Positions 17,397-26,292 of a stretch of 64,000 nt of DNA are shown piece by piece. A program made the translations under genes and the position numbers. Under the pieces are notes generated by a model that was given only the letters and a program-made list of their open reading frames with translations, had not been told where the DNA came from and ran no database searches. The DNA is from Azoarcus sp. L1K30 (GTDB lineage: Bacteria > Pseudomonadota > Gammaproteobacteria > Burkholderiales > Rhodocyclaceae). Position 1 is the stretch's first letter, and each line of letters starts with the position of its first letter. Location of the stretch: the NCBI RefSeq assembly GCF_018122735.1, contig NZ_JAGRRD010000001.1:1079622-1143621 (forward strand), read 5' to 3'.

Positions 17397-18326
17397 ATGA
17401 AGACTATCGACCTCCGCGGCCTCGTCCCTGCCCCCGTAACCCCCTTCACTCGCGATGGCGCAGTCGACTACGCGGCCATTCATCGCATTGGCGCTTGGCT
17501 CGGCAGCATCGAAGGCGTAAAAGGCCTTACCGTGCTTGGCCATGCCGGCGAAGGCACCTTCCTCGAGCGCGACGAACAACTGAAAGTCATCGAAGCCTTC
17601 CGCGAGTCGGTAGGCGACCGCCTGCCGATCATCGCCGGCATCACGCTGGAAGGCACCGCCGTCGCCGCGGAAGAGGCCAAGCGTGTAGTAAAGGCCGGGG
17701 CCAGTGCCGGCCTCGTATACCCATCTCACGGCTGGCTGCGCTTCGGCTACCAGAAAGGTGCGCCCCAGGATCGGTACCGAGCCATTCACGAAGCCAGTGG
17801 CCTGCCGCTGATCCTGTTCCAGTATCCGGACGTCACGAAGGCAACCTATAACCTCGAAACAATGCTCGAGATCGCCGCGCTGCCCGGCGTCTTCGCCATG
17901 AAAAACGGCGTGCGCAACATGCGTCGCTGGGATACGGAGATCCCCGTCATCCGCAAGGAGCGCCCTGATCTCCAGGTTCTGACCTGCCATGATGAATATC
18001 TGTTGCACACCATGTTCGATGTCGATGGTGCGCTGGTGGGATACGGGTGCATCGCACCGGAGCCGCTCATCGAGATGATCGCCGCCGGCAAGGCTAAGGA
18101 TTACAGAAAGGCACGCGAACTCCATGACCGCCTGCTGCCGGTGACGAAGAACGTCTATCATCGCGGCTCCCATATGGAAGGCTCGGTCGCACTGAAGTGG
18201 GCGTTGGTTGCCCGCGGCATACTCGAGCACGCCACCGTCCGCTCGCCCTTGCTCCCGCTAGCAGAAGGCGCCGACAAGGAAGTCGCCGAGGCAATGCAGG
18301 CCGCTGGCCTGGGCCGCGTAGCCTGA
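17397..18326 (+). CDS. DapA/NAL-superfamily aldolase or lyase
   Basis: The 309-residue TIM-barrel protein belongs to the dihydrodipicolinate synthase/N-acetylneuraminate lyase superfamily. It has LVPAPVTPFTRDGAVDY at the N-terminus, the substrate-carboxylate loop GHAGEG at about residues 47-52, a tyrosine at about 143 (LFQYPD) and the Schiff-base lysine at about 169 (FAMKNG). The usual YNxP is replaced by FQYPD and the lysine context differs from true DapA, so a catabolic lyase or dehydratase is more likely than lysine synthesis. The gene lies between the porin and the TAXI receptor, pointing to cleavage of an imported keto or sugar acid. A GAAGGAA site precedes the ATG. Confidence 0.88.
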   Translation: MKTIDLRGLVPAPVTPFTRDGAVDYAAIHRIGAWLGSIEGVKGLTVLGHAGEGTFLERDEQLKVIEAFRESVGDRLPIIAGITLEGTAVAAEEAKRVVKAGASAGLVYPSHGWLRFGYQKGAPQDRYRAIHEASGLPLILFQYPDVTKATYNLETMLEIAALPGVFAMKNGVRNMRRWDTEIPVIRKERPDLQVLTCHDEYLLHTMFDVDGALVGYGCIAPEPLIEMIAAGKAKDYRKARELHDRLLPVTKNVYHRGSHMEGSVALKWALVARGILEHATVRSPLLPLAEGADKEVAEAMQAAGLGRVA

Positions 18327-18336
18327 CGGATTCGAA

Positions 18337-18364
18337 GGGGCCGCAGGCAAGCGGTCCCCGTTTT
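18337..18364 (+). terminator. Candidate intrinsic terminator after the DapA-like gene
   Basis: A GC-rich hairpin (GGGGCCGC / GCGGTCCCC, loop about 6 bases) is followed by GTTTT. It lies 11 bases after the stop codon and could cause partial termination before the TAXI genes. Confidence 0.5.
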
Positions 18365-18451
18365 CCGTAAGAAGGGAACAGCGACCGACAAAGCCAGAGT
18401 CGCCAGCGCATCAGATCGCTGACCCTGGGTAGAAGATTGAGGAGACAAGAA

Positions 18452-19447
18452 ATGCAGAAACTGACATCCGCACTCGTACGCTGGTCAGCCGTCGTTGTGC
18501 TCGGCAGCGCCATTCCGCTTTCGGCCGGCGCGGAGACTGTCCGCATCGGCGCCATGCCCGTGGGATCGGGTTGGTATGTCGCCGCGGCCGCAATCAAAAA
18601 GACGCTAGAGGAGACGGCGAGCGGCCTGGACGTAGAGATTATTGCCCGTGGCGGTGGCGTGGCAAACCCCATGGTGGTGCAACAGGGCAAAGCACAGATC
18701 GCCCTGTCCAACGTTGCCACTTCCCAGTGGGCGATGAAGGGAGAATTGCTCTACTCCGGCAACAAAGCGCCTGACATCCGCTCATTGGTGGGCGGCCTCA
18801 ACCCAGTCTTCATTGGTGCGATCGTCCGCAACGATTACCTGAAGCAGAACGGCTTCAAATCCCTCAAGGAGATTCTCGAGTCGGGAAAGCCGGTAAATAT
18901 CATGATGAAGCCCCCTGGCTCGAACATTCCTCCCGCGGTGGACGTCATCCTCCAGGCACACGGCAGCAGTGTGAAGAAGATCAAGGCGGACGGTGGCCGC
19001 ATCATCCAGGTTGATTCTTCTCAGATGGCAGGAATGATCCGGGATGGGCGCGCCGATCTCTATTTCGACACGATTCTCCGGGGTCATCCGACAATTCAGG
19101 AAATCTCGCTCACCGGTGACGTGAGCTTCATCGACTTATCTCCGGAAGCCATCTCGGCACTATCCGAGATCGGAATCGTCAAGGGCGACATCCCGAAGTG
19201 GTTCGACATTCAGACGGAAGTGACCATCGGCGGCGACTACGGCACGCATCTCATCGCCCGCAAGGATCTGCCTGACGACATCGCCTACAAGATCACGAAA
19301 ACAGTCGTCGAGCACATGGACAAGTTGGCCGCCGAGTTTCCCGCATGGAAGGCTTTTGTCCGCGAAAAGGCGGCAAGCCCCGAGAAGAATGGCATCCCCC
19401 TTCATCCCGGCGCCGTCCGTTACTACAAGGAAATCGGCCTGCTTTGA
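18452..19447 (+). CDS. TAXI-family TRAP solute receptor
   Basis: The 331-residue exported protein is a TAXI-type (TRAP-associated extracytoplasmic immunogenic) solute-binding protein. ATG 18452 follows a strong GAGGAGAC site and gives a signal peptide of about 27 residues ending in AGAE. The mature domain begins TVRIGAMPVGSGWYVAAAAI, the family's N-terminal glycine-rich pattern. It continues with the RGGGVANPMVVQQGKAQIAL block around residues 68-88 and an SQMAGMIRDGRADLYFD segment near 190-207. It delivers its ligand to the fused permease encoded next. TAXI ligands include glutamate-like and organic acids; none is certain here. Confidence 0.92.
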   Translation: MQKLTSALVRWSAVVVLGSAIPLSAGAETVRIGAMPVGSGWYVAAAAIKKTLEETASGLDVEIIARGGGVANPMVVQQGKAQIALSNVATSQWAMKGELLYSGNKAPDIRSLVGGLNPVFIGAIVRNDYLKQNGFKSLKEILESGKPVNIMMKPPGSNIPPAVDVILQAHGSSVKKIKADGGRIIQVDSSQMAGMIRDGRADLYFDTILRGHPTIQEISLTGDVSFIDLSPEAISALSEIGIVKGDIPKWFDIQTEVTIGGDYGTHLIARKDLPDDIAYKITKTVVEHMDKLAAEFPAWKAFVREKAASPEKNGIPLHPGAVRYYKEIGLL

Positions 19448-19481
19448 TTTCACGGGACGGCGTGATCGCCGCCCCGTGAAA
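19448..19481 (+). terminator. Long intercistronic stem-loop between TAXI receptor and permease
   Basis: A 15-bp stem with one G-T pair (TTTCACGGGACGGCG paired with CGCCGCCCCGTGAAA) begins directly at the receptor stop codon. It has no T-tract. This is the typical place for an mRNA-stabilising hairpin that lets the receptor be made in excess over the permease. Confidence 0.6.
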
Positions 19482-19510
19482 TCCCACCGCAACCAACGGG
19501 AATTAGGGAA

Positions 19511-21403
19511 ATGGTCAGCAATTCCAATGCCACGCTGCGCGATCCCAAGACTTGGCTCGCTCTCGGCTTCATCACATTCCAGTTCTGGATTCTCTTCAAC
19601 CCACAGCAGCCCCATCTGGAAAGGCCTGCACATCTCGTCATTGCACTACTGTTGACATTCCTTGCCATACCGCTAACCGGCACGGGCCTGCCGCGATTGA
19701 TCGAACGTACCATCGACGGATTGATCCTGCTCGCGACCATTGGCGTGGGCATCTATTACTGGCAGGAAATGCCCCGCCTTACCACCCGTATCGAAAACGT
19801 CTCCCCCATCGAGTGGTACGACATGGCGCTCGCCGGCACCCTCGTGCTGCTACTGCTGGAAGCCGTGCGACGAACCGTCGGCATGATTCTCCTTGCAGTG
19901 ATCGTGGCCTTCATTGCGTATGGCGCGTTCGGCTACATGCTGCCGGGCGAGATCGGTTTCGGCCAGATCGAACTTGACGCGTGGTCGGAAATACTCGCCA
20001 TGACAACAAGCGGAATCCTGGGTGTAACCACGGAAACGTCGGTCAATTTCATCTTTTACTTCATCGTGTTTGGCGTGGTCTATAGCGCCGTCGGCGGCGG
20101 TCAGTTGTTCATCGATATCGCAATGCGAGCCGTGGGCAAGTCCCGCGGCGGCGGCGCCAAGGTGGCCATCGTCGGCTCTAGCCTGATGGGTACGATTTCG
20201 GGAAGCGCCGTCGCAAACGTGACCGCCACCGGCGTGTTCACCATTCCGCTCATGCGCCGGACGGGCATGTCCGGCGAACGCGCGGCAGCGGTGGAAGCAA
20301 TTGCCTCGACTGGCGGCCAATTGATGCCCCCGATCATGGGTATTGCCGCCTTCGTGATGGCCGAACTGCTGGTCGTTCCGTACGTTCAGGTGGCGCTTGC
20401 GGGCGTCTTCCCGGCACTTGCCTTCTATTTCGCACTGTTCGCGTCGGCCGACCTTCATGCCCGCAAGCATGGCGTCGGAACACTCACCGAAGACGACCTC
20501 AAGGGCATTGCACCAGTGCTGCCGCGGCTTCACATGCTCGTGCCGGTGATCGTCCTCGTCGCCGGGTTGATGATGGGCTATTCCGCACAGATCGCGGTCA
20601 CCCTTGCCACAGTGACCTGCCTCCTGATTCCCCTGGCCCGAGCGGAAACCCGTTACCCCCTGAGCAGTCTTCCGGCAATGATTCTGGACACCGGAAAGCA
20701 GGCGGCAACCATTGCGGTCCCGATCGCTGCCATCGGCATCGTCATTGCGGTGGCCATCCAGTCCAACCTAGCGCTGAAGTTCGCCTCGGGCCTGATCTCC
20801 GTCGGCGGCGGCTCCTACGCCATATCGTTGATCCTGGTCGTCCTGGGCTGCATTGTTATGGGTATGGGCCTGCCAACGGTGGCAGCCTACATCATCGGCG
20901 CAATCCTCTACGTTCCTGCGCTGGAAACACTTGGCGTGGAACCGCTGCAAGCGCACTTCTTCGTGATGTACTTCTGCATCCTGTCCATGGTCACGCCTCC
21001 AGTATCACTGGCATCCTTTGCTGCAGCAGGGGTCGCCAAGACAGATGCGATGAAGACCAGCATGGTGGCTTTCGGAATGTGCGGCGTTGCCTTTCTCATT
21101 CCATTCGCGTTCATCGCCGACAAGGCCCTGCTTTTCCAAGGCTCGTATGCGGAGATCGCCATTGCCGGCACAGGCCTGATCGTTTCAACGCTGATCTGGG
21201 CCATGGGGCTCACCGGGTTCATCGTGCGCAACCTTAACCTGATGGAGCGCGGCTTACTGCTGGCATGCGGCGCAGCGGCCATGATCACCCGAACAGGTAG
21301 CCTGATCTGGTCAGCGGCCATGGTAACGGGCGTGCTCTATGTCGCGCTGCACCTGGCTCTTGGCCGGCGTCAATGTCGTCACCCCGCCATCAATAGCAAA
21401 TAG
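19511..21403 (+). CDS. Fused TAXI-TRAP permease (DctQM-type fusion)
   Basis: The 630-residue inner-membrane protein joins the small and large TRAP permease subunits. About four N-terminal helices (residues 10-130) are followed by a DctM-like domain. The DctM signatures are visible as SLMGTISGSAVANVTATGVF near residues 219-238, STGGQLMPPIMGIAAFVM near 264-281, and VMGMGLPTVAAYIIG and MVTPPVSLASFAAAG in the second half. An AGGGAA site precedes the ATG. Its receptor partner is the gene immediately upstream. Sodium-coupled import is known for the family; the substrate is not known. Confidence 0.92.
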   Translation: MVSNSNATLRDPKTWLALGFITFQFWILFNPQQPHLERPAHLVIALLLTFLAIPLTGTGLPRLIERTIDGLILLATIGVGIYYWQEMPRLTTRIENVSPIEWYDMALAGTLVLLLLEAVRRTVGMILLAVIVAFIAYGAFGYMLPGEIGFGQIELDAWSEILAMTTSGILGVTTETSVNFIFYFIVFGVVYSAVGGGQLFIDIAMRAVGKSRGGGAKVAIVGSSLMGTISGSAVANVTATGVFTIPLMRRTGMSGERAAAVEAIASTGGQLMPPIMGIAAFVMAELLVVPYVQVALAGVFPALAFYFALFASADLHARKHGVGTLTEDDLKGIAPVLPRLHMLVPVIVLVAGLMMGYSAQIAVTLATVTCLLIPLARAETRYPLSSLPAMILDTGKQAATIAVPIAAIGIVIAVAIQSNLALKFASGLISVGGGSYAISLILVVLGCIVMGMGLPTVAAYIIGAILYVPALETLGVEPLQAHFFVMYFCILSMVTPPVSLASFAAAGVAKTDAMKTSMVAFGMCGVAFLIPFAFIADKALLFQGSYAEIAIAGTGLIVSTLIWAMGLTGFIVRNLNLMERGLLLACGAAAMITRTGSLIWSAAMVTGVLYVALHLALGRRQCRHPAINSK

Positions 21404-21834
21404 GTCACCCCGACGAGGATCAAGGGCAGGCATCGAGCCGCCGGAGGCAGAACCAACGCGTCCTGGGGCAATGGGCACGACTGACATACGGTCGGCCGAT
21501 TGCCCCAGGACACCGGGCACACCCAAACCAAGCTCATCCGGCCGACGTCGTTCTCCTCCGCAGATGATCCAAGCGAAGTAATGGCCGCGGTAACCATCCG
21601 GTCTCCAACCGGGCTGGCGAGTCCGCTCCAGACGCGCTTCTGATGAAATTCCAGCCCTCGAAGGCGACATTCTCCGACGCGTTCGTGCCAGAGCTTGTCG
21701 ATCACCGCCGGCAACGCCGATGGCCAGTCCATATCGCGGCTATGGACCGCGACGCTGGCCGCACATAGACCGAACCCGAACAAAACCCCGATCGCGCCGG
21801 ACACCTTTCGCCTCATCATCATTTCACCCCGCAT
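21379..21834 (-). CDS. Small hypothetical protein with signal-peptide-like N-terminus
   Basis: This open frame of 151 codons runs against the end of the TAXI permease and overlaps it by 25 bases. The N-terminus (MRRKVSGAIGVLFGFGLCAA) looks like a signal peptide or membrane anchor, and the C-terminus is hydrophobic (LPLILVGVTYLLLMAG). Several ATG codons lie in a row; one at about 21819 follows a GGGGTGA site. I recognise no domain. It may be a real small envelope protein or a chance frame in a 640-base gap. Confidence 0.3.
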   Translation of the reverse strand: MRGEMMMRRKVSGAIGVLFGFGLCAASVAVHSRDMDWPSALPAVIDKLWHERVGECRLRGLEFHQKRVWSGLASPVGDRMVTAAITSLGSSAEENDVGRMSLVWVCPVSWGNRPTVCQSCPLPQDALVLPPAARCLPLILVGVTYLLLMAG

Positions 21835-22043
21835 CTGTCATGATCAAAATCGATGAGCGAAGTCTAGGGACGAGCCGTTTTCAGCACATGGCCCGAAAGA
21901 GCCATTCTTCAGAAGCACGATGGGCCACCCGACGCCGGCTCGATCTCATTTTTACGACATCTATACGCGCAGCCCCACAGATCAATCGGTGTTTTTACAT
22001 GGATTGCCCTAGTCTTGCGATATCCCGATCTTCACCGCTTCAC

Positions 22044-23582
22044 ATGAACTCCACGCACCAGACCACCACCGGCCAGAAGGCGCGATATCGGGCACTGCGA
22101 GGGTGGGCCACGACCATGCTCGCCTGTGTTGGCACGACCCTGATCGCCACGCCGCTGCGCAGCTATCTCGACCTCGCCAACATCGTCATGCTGTTCCTCC
22201 TGACGGTGCTGGTGATCGCGGTCAGGCTCGGGCGCAATGCGGCAATCCTTGCGTCGATCCTTAGCGTGCTGCTATTCGACATCTTTTTTGTTCCGCCGCG
22301 CTTCTCCCTGGCGGTGAGCAATCTCCAATACGTCGTCACCTTCGCGGTCATGCTGGTGACCGCGCTGACCACCACGCACTTCACCTCCACACTGAGGCTG
22401 AAGGCGCGTGAGGCCGAGCTTCGAGCACAACGCACCCAAGCCCTTTACCTACTGGCCAGACAACTTGCCGGAGCCCTCGCAATCGAGCAGGTCGTGGACC
22501 TCGTGCGCGCCTTCATCCACGAACAGTTGCACGCACGGAGCACCCTACTGCTGCGCGATGACAGCGCTCTCGGTCTGTTTGCGGCAGCCCCCGCAGGCGA
22601 GATCGCGATCGACATGCACGCCGCCGACATTGCGCTCAGAACGGGCGCGCCCGTACGCGGCGAAAAGGCTGACGGCATGGGGCTCGCCCCCCTCTATCTG
22701 CCGCTGTCGGCCTCCATGCGCATCCGCGGCGTCCTCGCCGTCGATTGTTCGGAGCATGCTGCGGACACCCGAGCGGAGACGATTTCATTGCTGGAGGCAC
22801 TGGCCTCGCTGGCGGCGGTGGCGCTCGAGCGCCTGCACTATGCCGAGGTCGCTCAGGCGACCGAACTCAGGATGATGACCGAGCGCCTGCGCAGTTCAAT
22901 TCTGTCGGCGCTGTCGCACGACCTTCGTACCCCTCTTACGGCCATGGTGGGCCTGGCCGACTCACTGTCCCTGATCGTGCCGGCGTTGCCGCCGGCTGCA
23001 CTCGACACAGCACAAGCCTTGCATGAGCAGGCCGCCAGGCTGGCGGGGCTGGTGGATAACCTGCTCGATATGGCCAGACTCAATGCCGGAGCGGTCACGC
23101 TGCGGCGGGAATGGCAGCCGCTGGAAGAAGTGGTCGGCGCCGGCATCAAGCTACTAGGCACGGCACTGGCAAGCCACACGGTCAAGGTTCGACTGCCCAA
23201 GGATCTTCCGTTGCTGCATTTCGATGCCGTGCTCATCGAGCGGGTGTTGTGCAACCTGCTCGAGAACGCCGCCAAATACGCACCCGCAGGGACGGTGATC
23301 GAGCTCAACGCCGAGACCTCCGGCGATCTTGTCGAGGTCATGGTCGCGGACCACGGACCCGGCTTTCCGGCCGACAGGCAGAACGAACTGTTCGACATGT
23401 TCTTCCGTGGCCGGACGGCTTCCGCCAAACCCGGCACCGGTCTGGGTCTGGCGATCTGCAAGGCCATCGTGGAAGCGCATGGCGGCCGCATCGTGGCGGA
23501 GAATCGTCCGCAAGGCGGCGCCTGCGTGAGACTCTCCCTTCCAGTCGGCACACCGCCCATCGTCGAAGAGGAGTTGCCGTGA
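22044..23582 (+). CDS. KdpD-like sensor histidine kinase lacking the N-terminal KdpD domain
   Basis: The protein of about 512 residues corresponds to the C-terminal half of KdpD. A DUF4118 four-helix membrane region covers about residues 20-115 (LANIVMLFLLTVLVIAVRLG and LLFDIFFVPPRFS). A GAF-like domain follows at about 140-260, then a histidine kinase core with phospho-acceptor His292 in SALSHDLRTPLTAMVG, and N, G1 and G2 ATP-binding boxes (NLLENAAKYAP, DHGPGFP, GTGLGLAI). The usual KdpD sensor with its Walker motif and USP domain (about 380 residues) is missing, and the DNA upstream does not encode it. ATG 22044 is chosen because it precedes the first helix, though its ribosome-binding site is poor. 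The stop overlaps the response regulator start. Confidence 0.85.
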   Translation: MNSTHQTTTGQKARYRALRGWATTMLACVGTTLIATPLRSYLDLANIVMLFLLTVLVIAVRLGRNAAILASILSVLLFDIFFVPPRFSLAVSNLQYVVTFAVMLVTALTTTHFTSTLRLKAREAELRAQRTQALYLLARQLAGALAIEQVVDLVRAFIHEQLHARSTLLLRDDSALGLFAAAPAGEIAIDMHAADIALRTGAPVRGEKADGMGLAPLYLPLSASMRIRGVLAVDCSEHAADTRAETISLLEALASLAAVALERLHYAEVAQATELRMMTERLRSSILSALSHDLRTPLTAMVGLADSLSLIVPALPPAALDTAQALHEQAARLAGLVDNLLDMARLNAGAVTLRREWQPLEEVVGAGIKLLGTALASHTVKVRLPKDLPLLHFDAVLIERVLCNLLENAAKYAPAGTVIELNAETSGDLVEVMVADHGPGFPADRQNELFDMFFRGRTASAKPGTGLGLAICKAIVEAHGGRIVAENRPQGGACVRLSLPVGTPPIVEEELP

Positions 23583-24268
23583 CGCATCCGCCAATGGTGC
23601 TGGTCATTGAGGACGAGAAGCAGATTCGCCGTTTCCTGCGGCTTGCCATCGAGGCCGAAGGCTGCAGAGTCATCGAAGCCGAAAACATGGCCGATGGCCT
23701 GCTCGAGGCCGGCGCGCGCAAGCCGGATCTGCTCATCCTCGATCTCGGGCTACCCGACGGCAACGGCATCGACCTGATTCGCGATCTGCGGGCTTGGTCG
23801 GACGTGCCCGTCCTGATTCTCTCGGCCCGAACACGGGAGGACGACAAGATCGACGCGCTCGACGCCGGAGCCGACGACTATCTGACCAAGCCTTTCAGCG
23901 TCGGCGAACTGCGCGCGCGCGTCCGCGCCCTGCTGCGGCGCAAAAGCAGGCTCGGAGAGGCCGCATCTCCCATTGCCGAATTCGGCGATATCCGCGTCGA
24001 CCTGTCGCGGCGCGTGGTAACCCGGGGCGGCGATTCGGTTCATCTGACGCCCCTGGAGTACCAACTGCTGTCGGCATTGCTCGCCCATCCGGGCAAGGTG
24101 TTGACCCAGCACAGCCTGCTCCGGGACATCTGGGGGCCGGCGTATATCGAGCGCGGCCACTATCTGCGCGTGTATGTCGGCCACCTGCGCCAGAAGCTCG
24201 AGGACGACCCCGCGCAACCCAGGCATTTCCTGACCGAGACCGGTGTGGGCTATCGCTTCCAGCCATAG
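23579..24268 (+). CDS. KdpE-like OmpR-family response regulator
   Basis: The 229-residue protein has a receiver domain with phospho-acceptor Asp55 (LLILDLGLPDGNG), a conserved lysine in the YLTKPFS segment, and a C-terminal winged helix (about 130-229) typical of KdpE (VHLTPLEYQLLSALLAHPGK, ending TETGVGYRF). The GTG start at 23579 overlaps the kinase stop (GTGA) and follows GAGGAG by 7 bases; ATG 23594 is an alternative. Kup begins 8 bases downstream, so the likely target and the regulator share one transcript. No kdpFABC genes are in the window. Confidence 0.9.
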   Translation: MTHPPMVLVIEDEKQIRRFLRLAIEAEGCRVIEAENMADGLLEAGARKPDLLILDLGLPDGNGIDLIRDLRAWSDVPVLILSARTREDDKIDALDAGADDYLTKPFSVGELRARVRALLRRKSRLGEAASPIAEFGDIRVDLSRRVVTRGGDSVHLTPLEYQLLSALLAHPGKVLTQHSLLRDIWGPAYIERGHYLRVYVGHLRQKLEDDPAQPRHFLTETGVGYRFQP

Positions 24269-24276
24269 GAAAAGAC

Positions 24277-26157
24277 ATGCATCGAGTCGACGAGAAGAAA
24301 CGCCTGGCCACCCTGACCCTGGCGGCGATGGGCATCGTGTACGGAGACATCGGGACCAGCCCCCTTTACGCCATCAAGGAAGTTTTCGGGAGTGCGCATC
24401 ACCCGGTGCCGATTACGCCCGAGAACGTTCTGGGCGTGCTGTCGCTGTTCCTGTGGTCGCTCATCATCGTGGTCACGCTGAAGTATGTGGTGTTCATCAT
24501 GCGCGCGAACAACAAGGGCGAAGGCGGGATCATCGCACTGATGACACTGGCGCTGCACGATGGCAAGCCCGGCACGTGGCAACAGCGGCTGCTGGTGATC
24601 CTGGGCCTGTTTGGCGCCTCGCTGTTCTATGGCGACGGCGTCATCACCCCGGCAATTTCCGTATTGTCTGCAGTCGAAGGGCTGGAAATCATCACGCCGG
24701 CGTTCGAACCGTACATCCTGCACATCACCCTTGCGATACTGGTCGGGCTGTTCGCCTTCCAGCGGCGCGGAACCTCGAGCGTGGGCGCACTGTTCGGCCC
24801 GGTCATGGTCATCTGGTTTGCGGTGCTGGCCGTGTTCGGTGCCCTCGCGATCATGCGCAACCCGCAGGTGCTGGCCGCGGTCAACCCGCTGCACGCGGTG
24901 CACTTCCTGCTCGGCAACGGGCTGCTGGGCTTTCTCGCACTGGGTGCGGTGGTGCTGTGCATCACCGGCGCAGAGGCGCTGTATGCCGACATGGGGCATT
25001 TCGGTGCGAAACCCATCCAGTACGCTTGGCTGGGTTACGTGATGCCGGCGCTGGTCATCAACTATTTCGGCCAGGGCGCCTTGCTGCTGGCAGATGCGCG
25101 CGCGGTCGAAAACCCCTTCTACCTGCTCGCACCAGAAGCCTTGCGCTACCCGCTGGTGATACTCGCGACACTGGCGACCATCATTGCTTCCCAGGCGGTC
25201 ATTTCCGGCGCGTTCTCGATTACCCGGCAGGCCATTCAATTGGGTTATACCCCGCGCTTCGAGGTTCAGCACACTTCGGACAAGGAGATCGGCCAGATCT
25301 ACCTGCCGGGCATCAACTGGTTGTTGCTGGTCGCCATCGTCGCACTCGTCATCGAATTCGGATCGTCGTCGAATCTGGCGGCAGCCTACGGCATCGCCGT
25401 CACCGGCACGATGCTGATCACCAACATCCTGGCGATTGCCGTCGCCGTGCGCCTGTGGAAATGGCGTCCCGTGCGCGCCGTTCTCGGCGCCCTGCCCTTC
25501 ATCTGCATCGATCTCGGCTTCTTTCTCGCGAATTCGGTCAAGATTCCCGACGGTGGCTGGTTCCCCCTGGTCTTCGGCCTGGTCATCTTCACTCTGCTGA
25601 CAACCTGGAAGCGTGGCCGCGAGCTACTCGGCCAGCGTCTCGCAGCCGATTCAATGGCGCTCAAGCCATTCGTCGCCAGCCTATCCGAAGATGGTGTGGA
25701 GCGCGTGCCGGGTACCGCGGTATTCATGACCACCAACCAGGAGGCGGTCCCCCATGCGCTGCTGCACAGCCTCAAACACTACAAGGCACTCCACGAGCAG
25801 GTGATCATCCTCAGCGTCAGGGTCTTCGATGAGCCCTACGTACCTGTTGCGGAGCGCCTCGAGGTTCATCGGCTGGAGGAAAATTTCTGCCAGATCGTGG
25901 TCCAGTATGGTTTCAAGGATGAGCCAGACATCCCTGCAGCGCTCGCGCTGCTGACCGAACCCGGTCTGGCGATCGACATGATGGAAACCTCGTTCTTCCT
26001 CGGCCGTGAAACCGTGATCCCCAAGCTCGGATCAGACATGGCCTACTGGCGCAGCCTGCTTTTCGTGGCCATGTTCCGCAACGCCGGAAGCGCCACGGCC
26101 TTCTTCAGGATCCCGTCGAATCGCGTCGTCGAACTGGGATCCCAGGTCGTTCTTTGA
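24277..26157 (+). CDS. kup: Kup low-affinity potassium uptake protein
   Basis: Kup imports potassium with protons across the inner membrane. The 626-residue length and layout match: about twelve membrane segments in residues 15-455, then a soluble tail. The signature MGIVYGDIGTSPLYAIKEVF lies at about residues 18-37. Other family blocks are NNKGEGGIIALM near 76-87, GASLFYGDGVITPAISVLSA near 114-133, and the tail segment VPGTAVFMTTNQEAVPHALL. It starts 8 bases after the KdpE-like regulator. Coupling to a KdpDE-like pair suggests potassium- or turgor-responsive expression, which is inference. Confidence 0.95.
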   Translation: MHRVDEKKRLATLTLAAMGIVYGDIGTSPLYAIKEVFGSAHHPVPITPENVLGVLSLFLWSLIIVVTLKYVVFIMRANNKGEGGIIALMTLALHDGKPGTWQQRLLVILGLFGASLFYGDGVITPAISVLSAVEGLEIITPAFEPYILHITLAILVGLFAFQRRGTSSVGALFGPVMVIWFAVLAVFGALAIMRNPQVLAAVNPLHAVHFLLGNGLLGFLALGAVVLCITGAEALYADMGHFGAKPIQYAWLGYVMPALVINYFGQGALLLADARAVENPFYLLAPEALRYPLVILATLATIIASQAVISGAFSITRQAIQLGYTPRFEVQHTSDKEIGQIYLPGINWLLLVAIVALVIEFGSSSNLAAAYGIAVTGTMLITNILAIAVAVRLWKWRPVRAVLGALPFICIDLGFFLANSVKIPDGGWFPLVFGLVIFTLLTTWKRGRELLGQRLAADSMALKPFVASLSEDGVERVPGTAVFMTTNQEAVPHALLHSLKHYKALHEQVIILSVRVFDEPYVPVAERLEVHRLEENFCQIVVQYGFKDEPDIPAALALLTEPGLAIDMMETSFFLGRETVIPKLGSDMAYWRSLLFVAMFRNAGSATAFFRIPSNRVVELGSQVVL

Positions 26158-26292
26158 TCGACGCTGCCGTCGCCTTGAGGCTTCGCGCCAGGCTGTCGCC
26201 GTTGGCGATGGAATGGCCAGTCCGGCGGGGCATTCAAACCTGCATTAGAATCGGCGCCTGTTCGCCGCCTGCAATGCATCGACAAGAACGCC

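Noticed and set aside
22044-24268. Complete Kdp potassium operon
   Set aside because: The kinase lacks the KdpD N-terminal half and no kdpF, A, B or C gene is present; kup follows instead.
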